From assembly GCA_026707405.1 (NCBI GenBank), contig JAPOWW010000003.1, positions 186,001 to 250,000 on the forward strand: a DNA stretch of 64,000 bases, given 5' to 3'. The position numbers were made by a program, and so were the translations under genes. Shown here piece after piece: positions 45,034-53,907 of this stretch. This stretch comes from Chloroflexota bacterium. GTDB lineage: Bacteria; Chloroflexota; UBA11872; VXNJ01. Within the stretch, counting starts at the first letter, position 1. Every line of letters starts with the position of its first letter. The notes under the pieces are model-generated. The model saw nothing but the letters and a program-made list of their open reading frames with translations. It had not been told where the DNA came from and made no database searches.

Positions 45034-45933
45034 CTATTGCTTGAGGCCGGTTAGCACTACGCCGCGGACGAAGTAGCCCTGCATCAACATGAACATGATG
45101 ATGGGCGGCAATACCGACAACATGCCCACGGACATCAACGCCGTGATGTTGATTCCCTGCGCTCCGCGGAAGAACGCCAAGCCCACCGAGATCGTGTATA
45201 GCTCCTGATCGCGGAGGTAGATGATCGGGTAGAGCAGATCGCCCCAAGAGCCGACGAATACGATTATGGCGACGGTCGCGATGATCGGCTTGGAGAGGGG
45301 GATGAATATCTGGAGGAATATGCGGAGCGGGTTGGCCCCGTCGATCCGGGCGGCGTCCTCGAGCTCGGTCGGCAGCGTCATGAAGTATTGGCGATAGAGG
45401 AATATCGCAAAGGCCTGCCCGGTCCAGTTCGGCACCCACAGCGGGTGCCACGTGTTCAGCCAGTCGAGGTGCTTGAACAGAATGAATTGCGGAATGAGTG
45501 TGACTTGCGGCGGCACCATCAACGTCGCCAGCATGATTATGAAAAGCGCGTTCTTTCCCTTGAGGCGAATGCGCGCGAAGACATAGCCAGCCGCGGCTGA
45601 TGAGATTATCGCTCCGCTTACTGAGAGAAGGGTGAGGATGAACGTATTGATGAAGAACCGGCCAAACGGCATCATCCCCAACGCGGTCGTATAGTTGTCC
45701 CATTTCCAGCTTGGAATTAGCTGAGGTGGCCAATCGAGCGCCCCGAAGCCAGCCTTTGCGTCGAGCGACATCAGAAACATGTAGTAGAAGGGAAGGAAGG
45801 CGAGAAATCCGAAGATCGACAGTACGACGTACGCAAAGATCTTGCGGCGCCGCACGTCCTTGCGGCCACGCGAAAGCGATATCGTGGTGGCCTCGGCGAC
45901 CCTTCGGGCCGCCTCAGTCTGTTGAATAGCCAC
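45034..45933 (-). CDS. Carbohydrate ABC transporter permease, MalG type
   Basis: This 299-residue protein has six spans and the cytoplasmic EAA loop ELEDAARIDGANPLRIFLQIFIPL that docks the ATPase. The N-terminus is basic and cytoplasmic. It pairs with the MalF-type permease just upstream and the binding protein at 47079-48662 as a CUT1 sugar importer. The start is GTG 45933. No ATPase gene lies in the window, so a shared MsmX-type ATPase elsewhere is inferred. Confidence 0.92.
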   Translation of the reverse strand: MAIQQTEAARRVAEATTISLSRGRKDVRRRKIFAYVVLSIFGFLAFLPFYYMFLMSLDAKAGFGALDWPPQLIPSWKWDNYTTALGMMPFGRFFINTFILTLLSVSGAIISSAAAGYVFARIRLKGKNALFIIMLATLMVPPQVTLIPQFILFKHLDWLNTWHPLWVPNWTGQAFAIFLYRQYFMTLPTELEDAARIDGANPLRIFLQIFIPLSKPIIATVAIIVFVGSWGDLLYPIIYLRDQELYTISVGLAFFRGAQGINITALMSVGMLSVLPPIIMFMLMQGYFVRGVVLTGLKQ

Positions 45934-46023
45934 TAACGCACCCGTGCCATTGATCGTTCGATAAAGGCAGTCAGCCTTCGCGCTCCGCGCCGGTCGTAGA
46001 GGCCCCGGTACCCTCGGTCGGCG

Positions 46024-46974
46024 CTACTCATAGTGCACCCAATACTTCTGGGCCCACCACTGGATCATGGTGACTATGAACACCGCCAGGAACATCATGT
46101 AAGCCAGGGCGGCGGCATAGCCCATGCGGAAGTTCTCGAAGCCCATTCTGTAGATTTGCAGTGCAAGAGTGAGCGTGGCGTAGCCGGGGCCGCCGCCGGT
46201 GATGATGTACGACGCCGTGAAGACCTGGAACGATCCAATGACGCCAAGGATCATCAGGAGCAGCACAAATGGCGTCAGCATGGGAACCGTGACGTGCCGG
46301 AATTTCGCCCAACGCCCGCCGCCGTCGATCTCAGCGGCCTCGTAGAGGTGTTGGGGAACACCCTGGAGACCCGCCAGCCAGTACATCATGAGGATTCCGA
46401 GCCCCTGCCACACGCTCATGATGATTATGGAGTTCAGGGCCATCTCGAATCCAAGCCACTGAACCGCATCCAGGCCGAAAAGGTCGAGCACCCAGTTGAG
46501 GACGCCTCGCTTATTGAAGATGAATCTCCACAGCAGGGCGGTGGCGACGCCTGACGCGACGACGGGCAGGAAGAAGAGCGTCCGGTAGAACGTGATGCCG
46601 CGAATCCTCTCGTTGAGCCCGATAGCCAGCAACAACGAAATGATCATCGACGAAGGCACGTACCAAAGTACGTAGTAACCGGTATTCTTGAATGCGGCTA
46701 TGGTCTGCTTGTCGGTCGCGCCCAACGTGTAGTTTTCGAATCCGAGCCACTCAGGTCTCCGAATCAGGTCGTAGTTGGTAAAGCTAATGAGGAAGGCGGC
46801 TATTATCGGGCCGGCCGTGAAGAGCAAGAGGTTTATCAGGTATGGCAGCATGAGGAGAAGCCCCCAGAGCTGCTCCTGGATGATATTTCTGCCCAGGAAC
46901 TGACGCAGCCCACGCAAAGGGTTCACCGGACCGGCTGACGCCGCGGCCGCGCCGCCGCTTCCACGTACTTGCAT
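46024..46974 (-). CDS. Carbohydrate ABC transporter permease, MalF type
   Basis: This 316-residue protein has six spans, beginning with LWGLLLMLPYLINLLLFTAGP, and the EAA loop HLYEAAEIDGGGRWAKFRHV. The frame is open far upstream into the binding-protein gene, but ATG 46974 has GGGAAGG eight bases before it and is the correct start. The stable palindrome 47004-47029 lies between it and the binding-protein gene. Confidence 0.92.
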   Translation of the reverse strand: MQVRGSGGAAAASAGPVNPLRGLRQFLGRNIIQEQLWGLLLMLPYLINLLLFTAGPIIAAFLISFTNYDLIRRPEWLGFENYTLGATDKQTIAAFKNTGYYVLWYVPSSMIISLLLAIGLNERIRGITFYRTLFFLPVVASGVATALLWRFIFNKRGVLNWVLDLFGLDAVQWLGFEMALNSIIIMSVWQGLGILMMYWLAGLQGVPQHLYEAAEIDGGGRWAKFRHVTVPMLTPFVLLLMILGVIGSFQVFTASYIITGGGPGYATLTLALQIYRMGFENFRMGYAAALAYMMFLAVFIVTMIQWWAQKYWVHYE

Positions 46975-47003
46975 CCAGTTCACCTTCCCACGAGAACCAT
47001 GAA

Positions 47004-47029
47004 GGGCGCGGGGACTAGTCCCCGCGCCC
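47004..47029 (-). repeat. Perfect 26-base palindrome between binding protein and permease genes
   Basis: The 13-base arms GGGCGCGGGGACT / AGTCCCCGCGCCC are perfectly self-complementary and very GC-rich. It lies 50 bases after the binding-protein stop on the minus-strand transcript. The bases after it (CTTCATGGTTC) are not a T-run, so it is not a classical terminator. It probably acts as an mRNA-stabilising or attenuating hairpin, as between malE and malF-type genes. Confidence 0.65.
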
Positions 47030-47078
47030 CACTTTGACCTACTGAATCTACCGCTTATCGGACCGGCCGGTCGCCAAC

Positions 47079-48662
47079 CTACTCCAGCTGGAGGTCCTTG
47101 AACACACGGTCGAGAACCTTCTGGCTCTCCTCTTGCATCTTGACTACAGACTCGGAGATCGGGCGCCGGTTGAAGGACGACTCCTGATATTCCGCTCGCC
47201 AGGCGACGTACCACTCTACCCAGGCAACGTTGGTGCCCAGGCCGTTCATCCAGCCCTGGTCCAACTCGTGCAGCCACGGATCGATGCTCGTCGGATACTG
47301 TGAACGCGCGCCGAGGGCGGAGGGGGTCCACAGCTTGGTGTTGGCCGGCAGCCCATAGTCCGCCTTCGTGTAAATCTCCAGAGCGGATTGCTCGTCCGTT
47401 ACCTGGAAGACCATGTACATCCAAGCTTCTTCGGGATGCGCGCTCGACTTGGCGACGTGCATCTGGTGCGAGAAGAAGGAGTTGCTGGGCCGCGTGCCGC
47501 TCAAGCCGACCATCGATCCTATCTCGAAGTCCAGTGAAGCGGGGTCGGGCCAGTGCGACTCTTGCCCGAGCAAGTGCTCGTACATGGCCGCCCTGCCGTT
47601 GATTAGCGGCGCGTGGTATCCGCCCGACTCGATGGCCGCAGTCTCGTCCGGATCAGGCGCCACCATGTGGACGTACATCAGATCGTTTCGCCACTTTAGC
47701 CCCGCTTCTGTCTCTGCGAGGTTAAACGTGGAGTTTCGAGCCTGGGCATCGATGATCTCGCCGTCGTTCTGGTAGACGGTCGGAACGATCTGCGTGACCC
47801 AGTTGTCCCGGAGGTAGGCGCCCCACTGCTCGACGTTGTCCAGGTCGAAGCCAGCGTCGCCGGGATGCCTGCCGCTTGTGTCGAAAGTAAGCACGCGCAC
47901 GTTCTCGAGGTACTCGTCCCACGTCCAGGGCGAATTCAGCGGGGCCGGTTCGATTCCGGCCTCTTCGAGCATTCTCGCGTTATAGGTCATCGCTGTGCCG
48001 ATGGCGTTGCGGCTCAGCCCGTAACGCTTGCCGGTACGGTTGTCCATTCCCCGATCCAGCATCGGAACGTTAGCTATCTGTTCCGCGTCGCGCTTGGCGA
48101 ACTCGTCCAGCGCGAGGATTGCTCCCCGCGCAACGTAGCCCGGCATGATGATCTCGTCGTTGAGGAACACGTCGGGAGCTTCGTCGGCGGCCAGCCTAGT
48201 CCTGAGCTTGGGGCTCCACTCGCCCCACGGAACTGTTTCGCTCTCGACGGTGATGTGGGGATTGGCCGCCATGAAGCGAGCATTGACTGTGTTTTTGATG
48301 TAGTCGATGTTCGCCGGGTTGTTGGCCGGGAAGCTGACCTCGATGGTCACGGCCTTGGGCGCCATTGGCGCCGCCGTCACCACCTTCTCGACGATCTTCT
48401 CCTTCTCGACAATCGTTTCCTTTTCGACGATCTGGGTGACGACTTTCTGTACCTCGACCGGTACCTCTTTCTCTACTACCTTTGCCTTCTCGACGATCTG
48501 CGTGACGACCCTTTCAACGGGAACTTCCTGCGTCACGACCTTCACGACTTCTTTCTCGACGATCTGGGTCTCTCCGCAGCCAGCTAGTGCCGCCGCCGCA
48601 GCCGTCCCGACGAAACCGGCCGCAAGAAGTCGCCGTCTGGTAATTGGACTTTTCCTCATCAT
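47079..48662 (-). CDS. Extracellular sugar-binding lipoprotein of ABC transporter
   Basis: This 527-residue family 1 solute-binding protein has an N-terminus with twin arginines (ITRRRLLAAGF), then a lipobox ALAGC. The next ~70 residues are a low-complexity Val/Glu/Lys repeat that forms a stiff linker, a hallmark of Chloroflexota sugar-binding proteins. The mature domain shows NPANIDYIKNTVNARFMAAN and the ligand-hinge segment ANTKLWTP. GGGAGG stands 4 bases before ATG 48662 and 7 before ATG 48659. It is the first gene after the promoter 48820-48847. The ligand is a carbohydrate, type unknown. Confidence 0.93.
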   Translation of the reverse strand: MMRKSPITRRRLLAAGFVGTAAAAALAGCGETQIVEKEVVKVVTQEVPVERVVTQIVEKAKVVEKEVPVEVQKVVTQIVEKETIVEKEKIVEKVVTAAPMAPKAVTIEVSFPANNPANIDYIKNTVNARFMAANPHITVESETVPWGEWSPKLRTRLAADEAPDVFLNDEIIMPGYVARGAILALDEFAKRDAEQIANVPMLDRGMDNRTGKRYGLSRNAIGTAMTYNARMLEEAGIEPAPLNSPWTWDEYLENVRVLTFDTSGRHPGDAGFDLDNVEQWGAYLRDNWVTQIVPTVYQNDGEIIDAQARNSTFNLAETEAGLKWRNDLMYVHMVAPDPDETAAIESGGYHAPLINGRAAMYEHLLGQESHWPDPASLDFEIGSMVGLSGTRPSNSFFSHQMHVAKSSAHPEEAWMYMVFQVTDEQSALEIYTKADYGLPANTKLWTPSALGARSQYPTSIDPWLHELDQGWMNGLGTNVAWVEWYVAWRAEYQESSFNRRPISESVVKMQEESQKVLDRVFKDLQLE

Positions 48663-48993
48663 CTACCTCCCAAGAACAACGGACGCCGCTGAACGCCGCG
48701 ACTCTTCTCGCCGGCGCCATACAAGCGCTCGACACCACAGGCGCCAGAGATGCGCTTACAACTATCGATTTCGTTCCCAAACGACGCGCGGCAACGGGAA
48801 AATCGATTTCCTGAGCGTCATGATACTCTCACGCGTAAGTGTGTCAATCTGATCAAGGCTTTGACGGTCCGCTGCGACGCGAGCAGCCGCTTGAAGCGCC
48901 AGCGTCCGGGTCGCCAAATTCGTCCCCGGCTCAGCCGCACTCGTGCGAGAAGACTTGAGCTGTCGGGGCCGCCGCCGGACCTGGCGGCGCCCC
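48663..48993. other. Intergenic region upstream of sugar importer
   Basis: This 331-base gap lies between the binding-protein start and the halogenase-like gene's stop. It contains the promoter and operator-like core at 48820-48847 and an untranslated leader of about 150 bases. The leader has no recognisable riboswitch. Frames crossing it are Arg/Ser-rich and rejected. Confidence 0.45.
48820..48847 (-). promoter_or_regulatory. Sigma-70-like promoter with operator-like palindrome, sugar importer operon
   Basis: On the minus strand TTGACA (48842-48847) and TATCAT (48820-48825) are separated by 16 bases, close to consensus. The spacer contains the near-palindrome CTTACGCGTGAG (48828-48839) with a central CG, as in LacI-family operators. 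The start of transcription would be near 48813, giving a leader of about 150 bases before the binding-protein gene. Confidence 0.6.
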
Positions 48994-50673
48994 TTAGGCG
49001 ATGGTCACCACGCCCAACTGGTGCAGCTCCGATACGAATCCAGCTACGAAATCGCGCGCTTGATCGGGCGAACCGAAGGCGCCTGTCGAGGCGATGCGCG
49101 CGGCGATCTCGTTTCCTGTCGTCCGTCCGTCCACCATCTCGAAAACCGGCCTGCTCTCGAGGGTTGCCAGCAATCGCCGCGGCCTGCCCAGCGCGTCCGG
49201 CAAGCTTATCTTTAGGCACGGCTCCAGCGTCCCGTCAAGCAGTTGCATATAGGTGGTGACCTCCGTTCCGTCGACGAAGTCCGGCGCCCGCGTCATGACC
49301 TGACCCTCTGACAGCTCAGCTCGATTTCCGGGGGGCGCGCCGGCGAAAACGGTGGGAGCCCGTCCCCCTAGATCGGCGCCCAGATTGTCGTAGAGCACCT
49401 GAAGATGCGCTTCGTCGAATCCGCCGGTCGGCCTTAGCACGTGCTCCCTTGCCAGTGCTCTTTCACCCCGGTATCCGCCGGAGAGATATACAAACGCCTG
49501 GCGCAGGGAGAGGTTCGCTTCCGGCTCCACGAGCGCACGCGCCTTCCAGAACCAGGAATCGCGGTTCTTGTTGCCGTGATACCAGTGGGTGGCCAAGTCG
49601 ACGAATCCATCGAACTCGTAGAAGTATTCCGACTCGTACCACCACAAGCTCAGGTCGCGAAGCCCCGGGTTGTTGAGAACCTTGTCGATCGCCAGACTGG
49701 CCCGCACCGCCCCGTGAACCGCCAGATAAACGCCGCTGGAGAGTATCGGATCGACGAAGCAGGCGGCGTCGCCTACAAGAAGAAAGTGCGGCCCCGATAG
49801 CGGCCTGCATTGGTACGACCAATCGCTGATGGATTTGGCCGGGCGACCGGTCCACTCGGAGCCATCAAGAACGAGCGCTATTTCCGGCGTAGACTGAACC
49901 AGGTGCCGCAGGAGATCAGTGCGCGCCGCCCCCGACCGTCCCCTAACGAGGTCCGCGTCGGTAACCAGGCCAACGCTGCGAACGTCCCCTGCCAAGGGGA
50001 TATGCCAGAGCCAACCTTCATCTACGGCAACGATCAGGATGTTTCCCGCGTCCTTGGCCGAGAGCCCTTCCACTACGTCGGACAGCAGCTTGCCGCCGGT
50101 CCAATAGGAATAGAGCGCCACGTGCCGCAGTTGCTCGTTGAGATTGCGAAGCCCCAACCTGGAGCCTAAAACCGAAGCCTGCCCGGAGGCGTCGACGGTG
50201 ATCGCCGCAGGCACGTTGCGCTCCGAGCCATCGCTCAAACGCACCCTCAGGCCCTCCACACCCTGGGCCGACCCGATCGGCCCCAAGACGTTGCAATTCT
50301 CATGCACCGTCACACCGGACTGTCGGCTGTGATCGAGCAGGATCTTGTCGAATTTCGCGCGGTCGACCTGCAGGGCGTGCAGCTCGCCTCCGGCCGCCGC
50401 TTCTTCGAAGCGCACGGTCCAGGGCGTTCTCGTCTGTCCCCAAACGTAGGTTGCGCCGTCTTTTACGTTGAATCCGGCGCTCTCGATCTTCGGTAGAACG
50501 CCGGTCTGCTCCAGGAGCCCGAGGCAGCCGGGGATTAGCGACTCGCCTATATGCTCGCGGGGCATCCGCTCGCGTTCGAAGATTGCCACGGTGTGGCCGC
50601 GCTGGGCGAGCAGCGTACCCAGCGTGGAACCCGCCGGACCGCCGCCGATGATCGCAACGTCCAGGCCAGCCAT
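48994..50673 (-). CDS. Flavin-dependent halogenase-like oxidoreductase with C-terminal extension
   Basis: This 559-residue FAD protein has the dinucleotide motif VAIIGGGPAGSTLG at residues 6-19 and GESLIPG near 43. It has the halogenase WxWxIP motif as WLWHIP (221-226) and GDAACFVDPILSSG (301-314), matching the Fx.Px.Sx.G motif. Lys71 in FNVKDGA is a candidate for the conserved halogenase lysine. The last ~90 residues (RPRRLLATLESRPVF to GVVTIA) look like a small winged-helix/PqqD-like domain. It would chlorinate or brominate a free or carrier-bound aromatic substrate. A plain FAD monooxygenase or geranylgeranyl reductase is the alternative, but WxWxIP argues against it. No peptide or polyketide synthase is near. 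Confidence 0.75.
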   Translation of the reverse strand: MAGLDVAIIGGGPAGSTLGTLLAQRGHTVAIFERERMPREHIGESLIPGCLGLLEQTGVLPKIESAGFNVKDGATYVWGQTRTPWTVRFEEAAAGGELHALQVDRAKFDKILLDHSRQSGVTVHENCNVLGPIGSAQGVEGLRVRLSDGSERNVPAAITVDASGQASVLGSRLGLRNLNEQLRHVALYSYWTGGKLLSDVVEGLSAKDAGNILIVAVDEGWLWHIPLAGDVRSVGLVTDADLVRGRSGAARTDLLRHLVQSTPEIALVLDGSEWTGRPAKSISDWSYQCRPLSGPHFLLVGDAACFVDPILSSGVYLAVHGAVRASLAIDKVLNNPGLRDLSLWWYESEYFYEFDGFVDLATHWYHGNKNRDSWFWKARALVEPEANLSLRQAFVYLSGGYRGERALAREHVLRPTGGFDEAHLQVLYDNLGADLGGRAPTVFAGAPPGNRAELSEGQVMTRAPDFVDGTEVTTYMQLLDGTLEPCLKISLPDALGRPRRLLATLESRPVFEMVDGRTTGNEIAARIASTGAFGSPDQARDFVAGFVSELHQLGVVTIA

Positions 50674-50741
50674 CCGTCTCTCCCCGTGAACCGACTAAGT
50701 GTCAATTTTAGACTCCGGCGTAGCCGGGTTTATGCGGCTAT

Positions 50742-53681
50742 TCAGGGATTGGAAGTCTCCGATTTCGACGGCGGCTCCGCGACGCTGTATCCGGCGTCTC
50801 CCTCGCGCACGACGATCGTCGAACGGGAAGGCACGTCCCGCAAGACGGTCACCTCACCGGAAACGGGCCACGTTATCGTCACCGTATCGACGGTGCTCTC
50901 ATACGCACCCAGACCGAAGTGGGCTACAAGTTCGCTCTGACCGAGAAAGTGGCTGCTGACTCCCATCTGACGTAGCTGACTCTTTCCGCCGATTTTCGGG
51001 GTTACCTCAATTGTCGCCCCAATTGGCGTGCGGTTCGACTGCTCGTCCACAAGCAGGATTCTCAGCCACGAGTTCGCGTTGCCTCCGTCATTGCGATAGA
51101 GACTGGGCGGTCCCGCGTTGTTGACTACGAAGAGGTCCAGGTCGCCGTCGTCGTCGTAGTCAAGGGCAATCAGACCCTTCGCGGCGCTTCGTTGGCCCAA
51201 CCCGACGCCGCGGGCTATTTCGGTCATCCCGCCGTTTCCTTCGTTCTGCCAGAGCCGGGGGTAATCAAGCTCGGACTCCGACAGGTCGTCGGAATGATGC
51301 ATCCCGCCGACCATCGCCAGGTCCAAATCGCCGTCGTTGTCGTAGTCGAGGAAAACAGCGCCCCAGCCCCATCCTCCGTTCCGCACTCCGGCGACGTCCG
51401 TGACGTCCGAAAACAGCCGTCCTCCCTCGTTTCTGTAGAGCCGGTTTCCGGTTGCCTTGCGGATGTCGCAGTGCTTGCCTTCGCAGAGGTCGACTCCGGC
51501 GTAGATTGCTGTAACGAACCAGTCGAGATCGCCGTCTCCGTCGTAGTCTCCGAAGGTCGAACCCATACCGCTCTTGTCGGTACCGACCCGCGCGCCGAGC
51601 GTTCCGTCGGTAAATGTTCCGTCGCCGTTATTCCAAAACAGCCTGGAGTGGCCGTTGTCCGAAGCGACGGCCAAGTCTGGCCAGCCGTCAGAGTCGAGAT
51701 CGACGAACGTCGAGGCGAACGCGAAGGGTCCCTTGGGAGCGGCGAGCGACGGGCTGATGGGATCCCTGTCGAGTTGAGATTGAACGTCTTCGAGCGCGAC
51801 CCCGGCTTCGACGGTCACGTCTTCGAAATGTCCCGGCGCCGCAGGACCTCGATTCCTGAGAAGACGCGCATGGGACGGCAGCCCGTCCAAAAGCAGCGAC
51901 GAACCCCATTCGTTGAGGTGAAGGTCCAGCCAGCCATCGCGGTCGTAGTCGCCGACCGCGACGCTGTAGCCGATGTGTTGATAGGCAGTTTGGACGGCGG
52001 CGCCTCTGCCGACGGCCTGTTCGGTGAAACGGCCTTGGCCGTCGTTGACGAACATATAGAAGCGGGTATCGGCAATTGTGGTGACGTAGAGGTCGAGGTC
52101 GCCGTCGTTGTCCGAGTCGAACCAGACGGCCCCATTCGAGCGCAGGTCGAATTCGTGCAACCCGGCCTCGCGGGTACGATCCTCGAAGCTCCCGTTTCCG
52201 AGATTGCGGAACAGTATGTCGGGGGCGTTCAGGCGAGTGACGTATATGTCTATGTATCCGTCGTTGTCGTAATCCGCCGCCGCTGCCGCGCCGCTTTGCC
52301 GTTCCGCCGCGCACATGCTTCGGAGCAGGCAAGAGCTGTTTGGTCGCAGCGTGTCCTGTATGTAGACCAGCCCAGCCGATTCCGTAACATCGGTGAACGT
52401 CGTCGCGCCGGCTGGCACGGGGGTGATCTCGGAATCTTCAGGTATCGAGTCGGCGCTTTCAGCGACGCTGGGGAGCACCTGCATCCCCGCCAGCGGAGGG
52501 TCTGTCGTGAGCGGGTCGAGGCCGAGAACTGCGAGTCCGCCGAGCGCGCCCAATGCCCAGGTGGCAGCCCCAAATGCCACTATGGCCCGCTTCGGCAGGA
52601 CCTTTGCGAGCCCCCAGAACGTAAACGGGCCGCCGGCAGCGGCGGTGAACAGCAGCGTCGCGGCCGGAGCGGTGCCCATGCCTACCAGTAGCAGCGCCGC
52701 GACCAGCGGAATCTCGAAGAGGAGAGGGACGTTTATCAGTATCCCGAACGTTGCCGCAACAGCGATTCCGGCGACGTCGTTACCCAGAAACCCTTCGACG
52801 AGGTCGGGACTCAACCATTGAACTACGAAACCGCTCACCAGGCCCGCCGCAATCATCAGCGGCCCGAGACGCAGTAGATATCGAGTGCTGGCTTTTACCC
52901 ATTCGATCGGACCGTCCGTGAGGACCTCGCGCCACGTTGACGGGCCGGAGTCGTCGAGCGTAAGTCTTTCCGTGGCATCGGCCCGCCCCGGCCGGTTTCG
53001 CATACCGGCCGCTTGGGCGACCAGCGGGCCGATCATCAACCCGCCAAGAACGGCGAGCGCGATGCGTGATCCCGCCAGGATCGGAGCAAACACGGTCACG
53101 GCCATGACGATGGCCGGCAGGTTCAGCGTGGACGATCCCTGTGCTATGCCGATTGTCGCTTCAACTCCCGCGCCGCGCCTCCTGAACGCCGACGAAATCG
53201 GAACGATGCAGGCCGAGCAGAGGGTCATGGGAGTTCCCACGAAGAGGCCTTTTAACGCTCCCCTGACTCCACCGGTCGAAAACGCCGGCACAATTCGCTT
53301 GGGAAATAGGAATACCTCGGTAGCACCGGCCACCAGGAAGGCAAACCCCATTCCCACGGCTACCAGCTGCAAGTAAGTCAGCGTAAAGTTCCACCACCGG
53401 GTAAAGAAGCCGGCGTCCTTCGCGTACTCGACGCAGAAGCCCTGGAAGCATCGCCCCGGGACGCCGCCCCCGGCGGCCGCGAGGTCTTCGCGCGCGATAT
53501 CGAGCTTCGGAACGCGATTTAACAGTAAGAAAAGGCCGAGCAGTACGGCAATTATCGCCAGACCCACGATCTGCCGTTTGCCGATCCTGATGCGGCTGAT
53601 CGCCGAGAGTCTGGCCGCAGTCAGAACTCGCGGTATTACCGCCAAAAGACCATTTGCCTCCCCTGCCGACCGGTGTGTCAA
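50742..53681 (-). CDS. Permease fused to FG-GAP/VCBS propeller and ASPIC/UnbV domain
   Basis: Residues about 1-390 form a ten-or-so-span permease resembling the ArsP/DUF318 family (VGTPMTLCSACIVPISSAFRRRG and ANLP-like GSSTLNLPAIVM). Residues about 430-870 hold seven calcium-binding repeats: DYDNDGYIDIYV, DSDNDGDLDLYV, DYDRDGWLDLHL, DLDSDGWPDLAV, DYDGDGDLDWFV, DYDNDGDLDLAM and DYDDDGDLDLFV. That is one full seven-bladed propeller. The C-terminus (SQLRQMGVSSHFLGQSE, then TWPVSGEV) is an ASPIC/UnbV domain. The propeller is presumably extracytoplasmic. The ArsP-type CC pair reduces to Cys residues around TLCSAC. The TTG start at 53681 is uncertain. Substrate may be a metalloid or metal. Confidence 0.8.
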   Translation of the reverse strand: MTHRSAGEANGLLAVIPRVLTAARLSAISRIRIGKRQIVGLAIIAVLLGLFLLLNRVPKLDIAREDLAAAGGGVPGRCFQGFCVEYAKDAGFFTRWWNFTLTYLQLVAVGMGFAFLVAGATEVFLFPKRIVPAFSTGGVRGALKGLFVGTPMTLCSACIVPISSAFRRRGAGVEATIGIAQGSSTLNLPAIVMAVTVFAPILAGSRIALAVLGGLMIGPLVAQAAGMRNRPGRADATERLTLDDSGPSTWREVLTDGPIEWVKASTRYLLRLGPLMIAAGLVSGFVVQWLSPDLVEGFLGNDVAGIAVAATFGILINVPLLFEIPLVAALLLVGMGTAPAATLLFTAAAGGPFTFWGLAKVLPKRAIVAFGAATWALGALGGLAVLGLDPLTTDPPLAGMQVLPSVAESADSIPEDSEITPVPAGATTFTDVTESAGLVYIQDTLRPNSSCLLRSMCAAERQSGAAAAADYDNDGYIDIYVTRLNAPDILFRNLGNGSFEDRTREAGLHEFDLRSNGAVWFDSDNDGDLDLYVTTIADTRFYMFVNDGQGRFTEQAVGRGAAVQTAYQHIGYSVAVGDYDRDGWLDLHLNEWGSSLLLDGLPSHARLLRNRGPAAPGHFEDVTVEAGVALEDVQSQLDRDPISPSLAAPKGPFAFASTFVDLDSDGWPDLAVASDNGHSRLFWNNGDGTFTDGTLGARVGTDKSGMGSTFGDYDGDGDLDWFVTAIYAGVDLCEGKHCDIRKATGNRLYRNEGGRLFSDVTDVAGVRNGGWGWGAVFLDYDNDGDLDLAMVGGMHHSDDLSESELDYPRLWQNEGNGGMTEIARGVGLGQRSAAKGLIALDYDDDGDLDLFVVNNAGPPSLYRNDGGNANSWLRILLVDEQSNRTPIGATIEVTPKIGGKSQLRQMGVSSHFLGQSELVAHFGLGAYESTVDTVTITWPVSGEVTVLRDVPSRSTIVVREGDAGYSVAEPPSKSETSNP

Positions 53682-53907
53682 ACGGCCGTGAACTCGATAG
53701 CCTAATTCCTGCGGCGCGTCGGATCGCGTCCGCTGTTGCGGATACGCGTGAACTGTCTGATCAGAGTCTCCGGGACTCTAGTCTGGTTGGAGATGCGTTC
53801 TGCACAGGACGCAACGCCGACCGCGCATTAGGATAGTAAAACGTTTCAGACCAAAACTCGACCTCCGCCAGCTTAGTCGCTTACGGATGAGTCACGGTAC
53901 TCGCGGG

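Noticed and set aside
51192-52691. 499-codon plus-strand frame opposite the propeller
   Set aside because: Val/Glu-rich mirror of the Asp-rich repeat DNA; the minus strand has seven ordered calcium-binding repeats.
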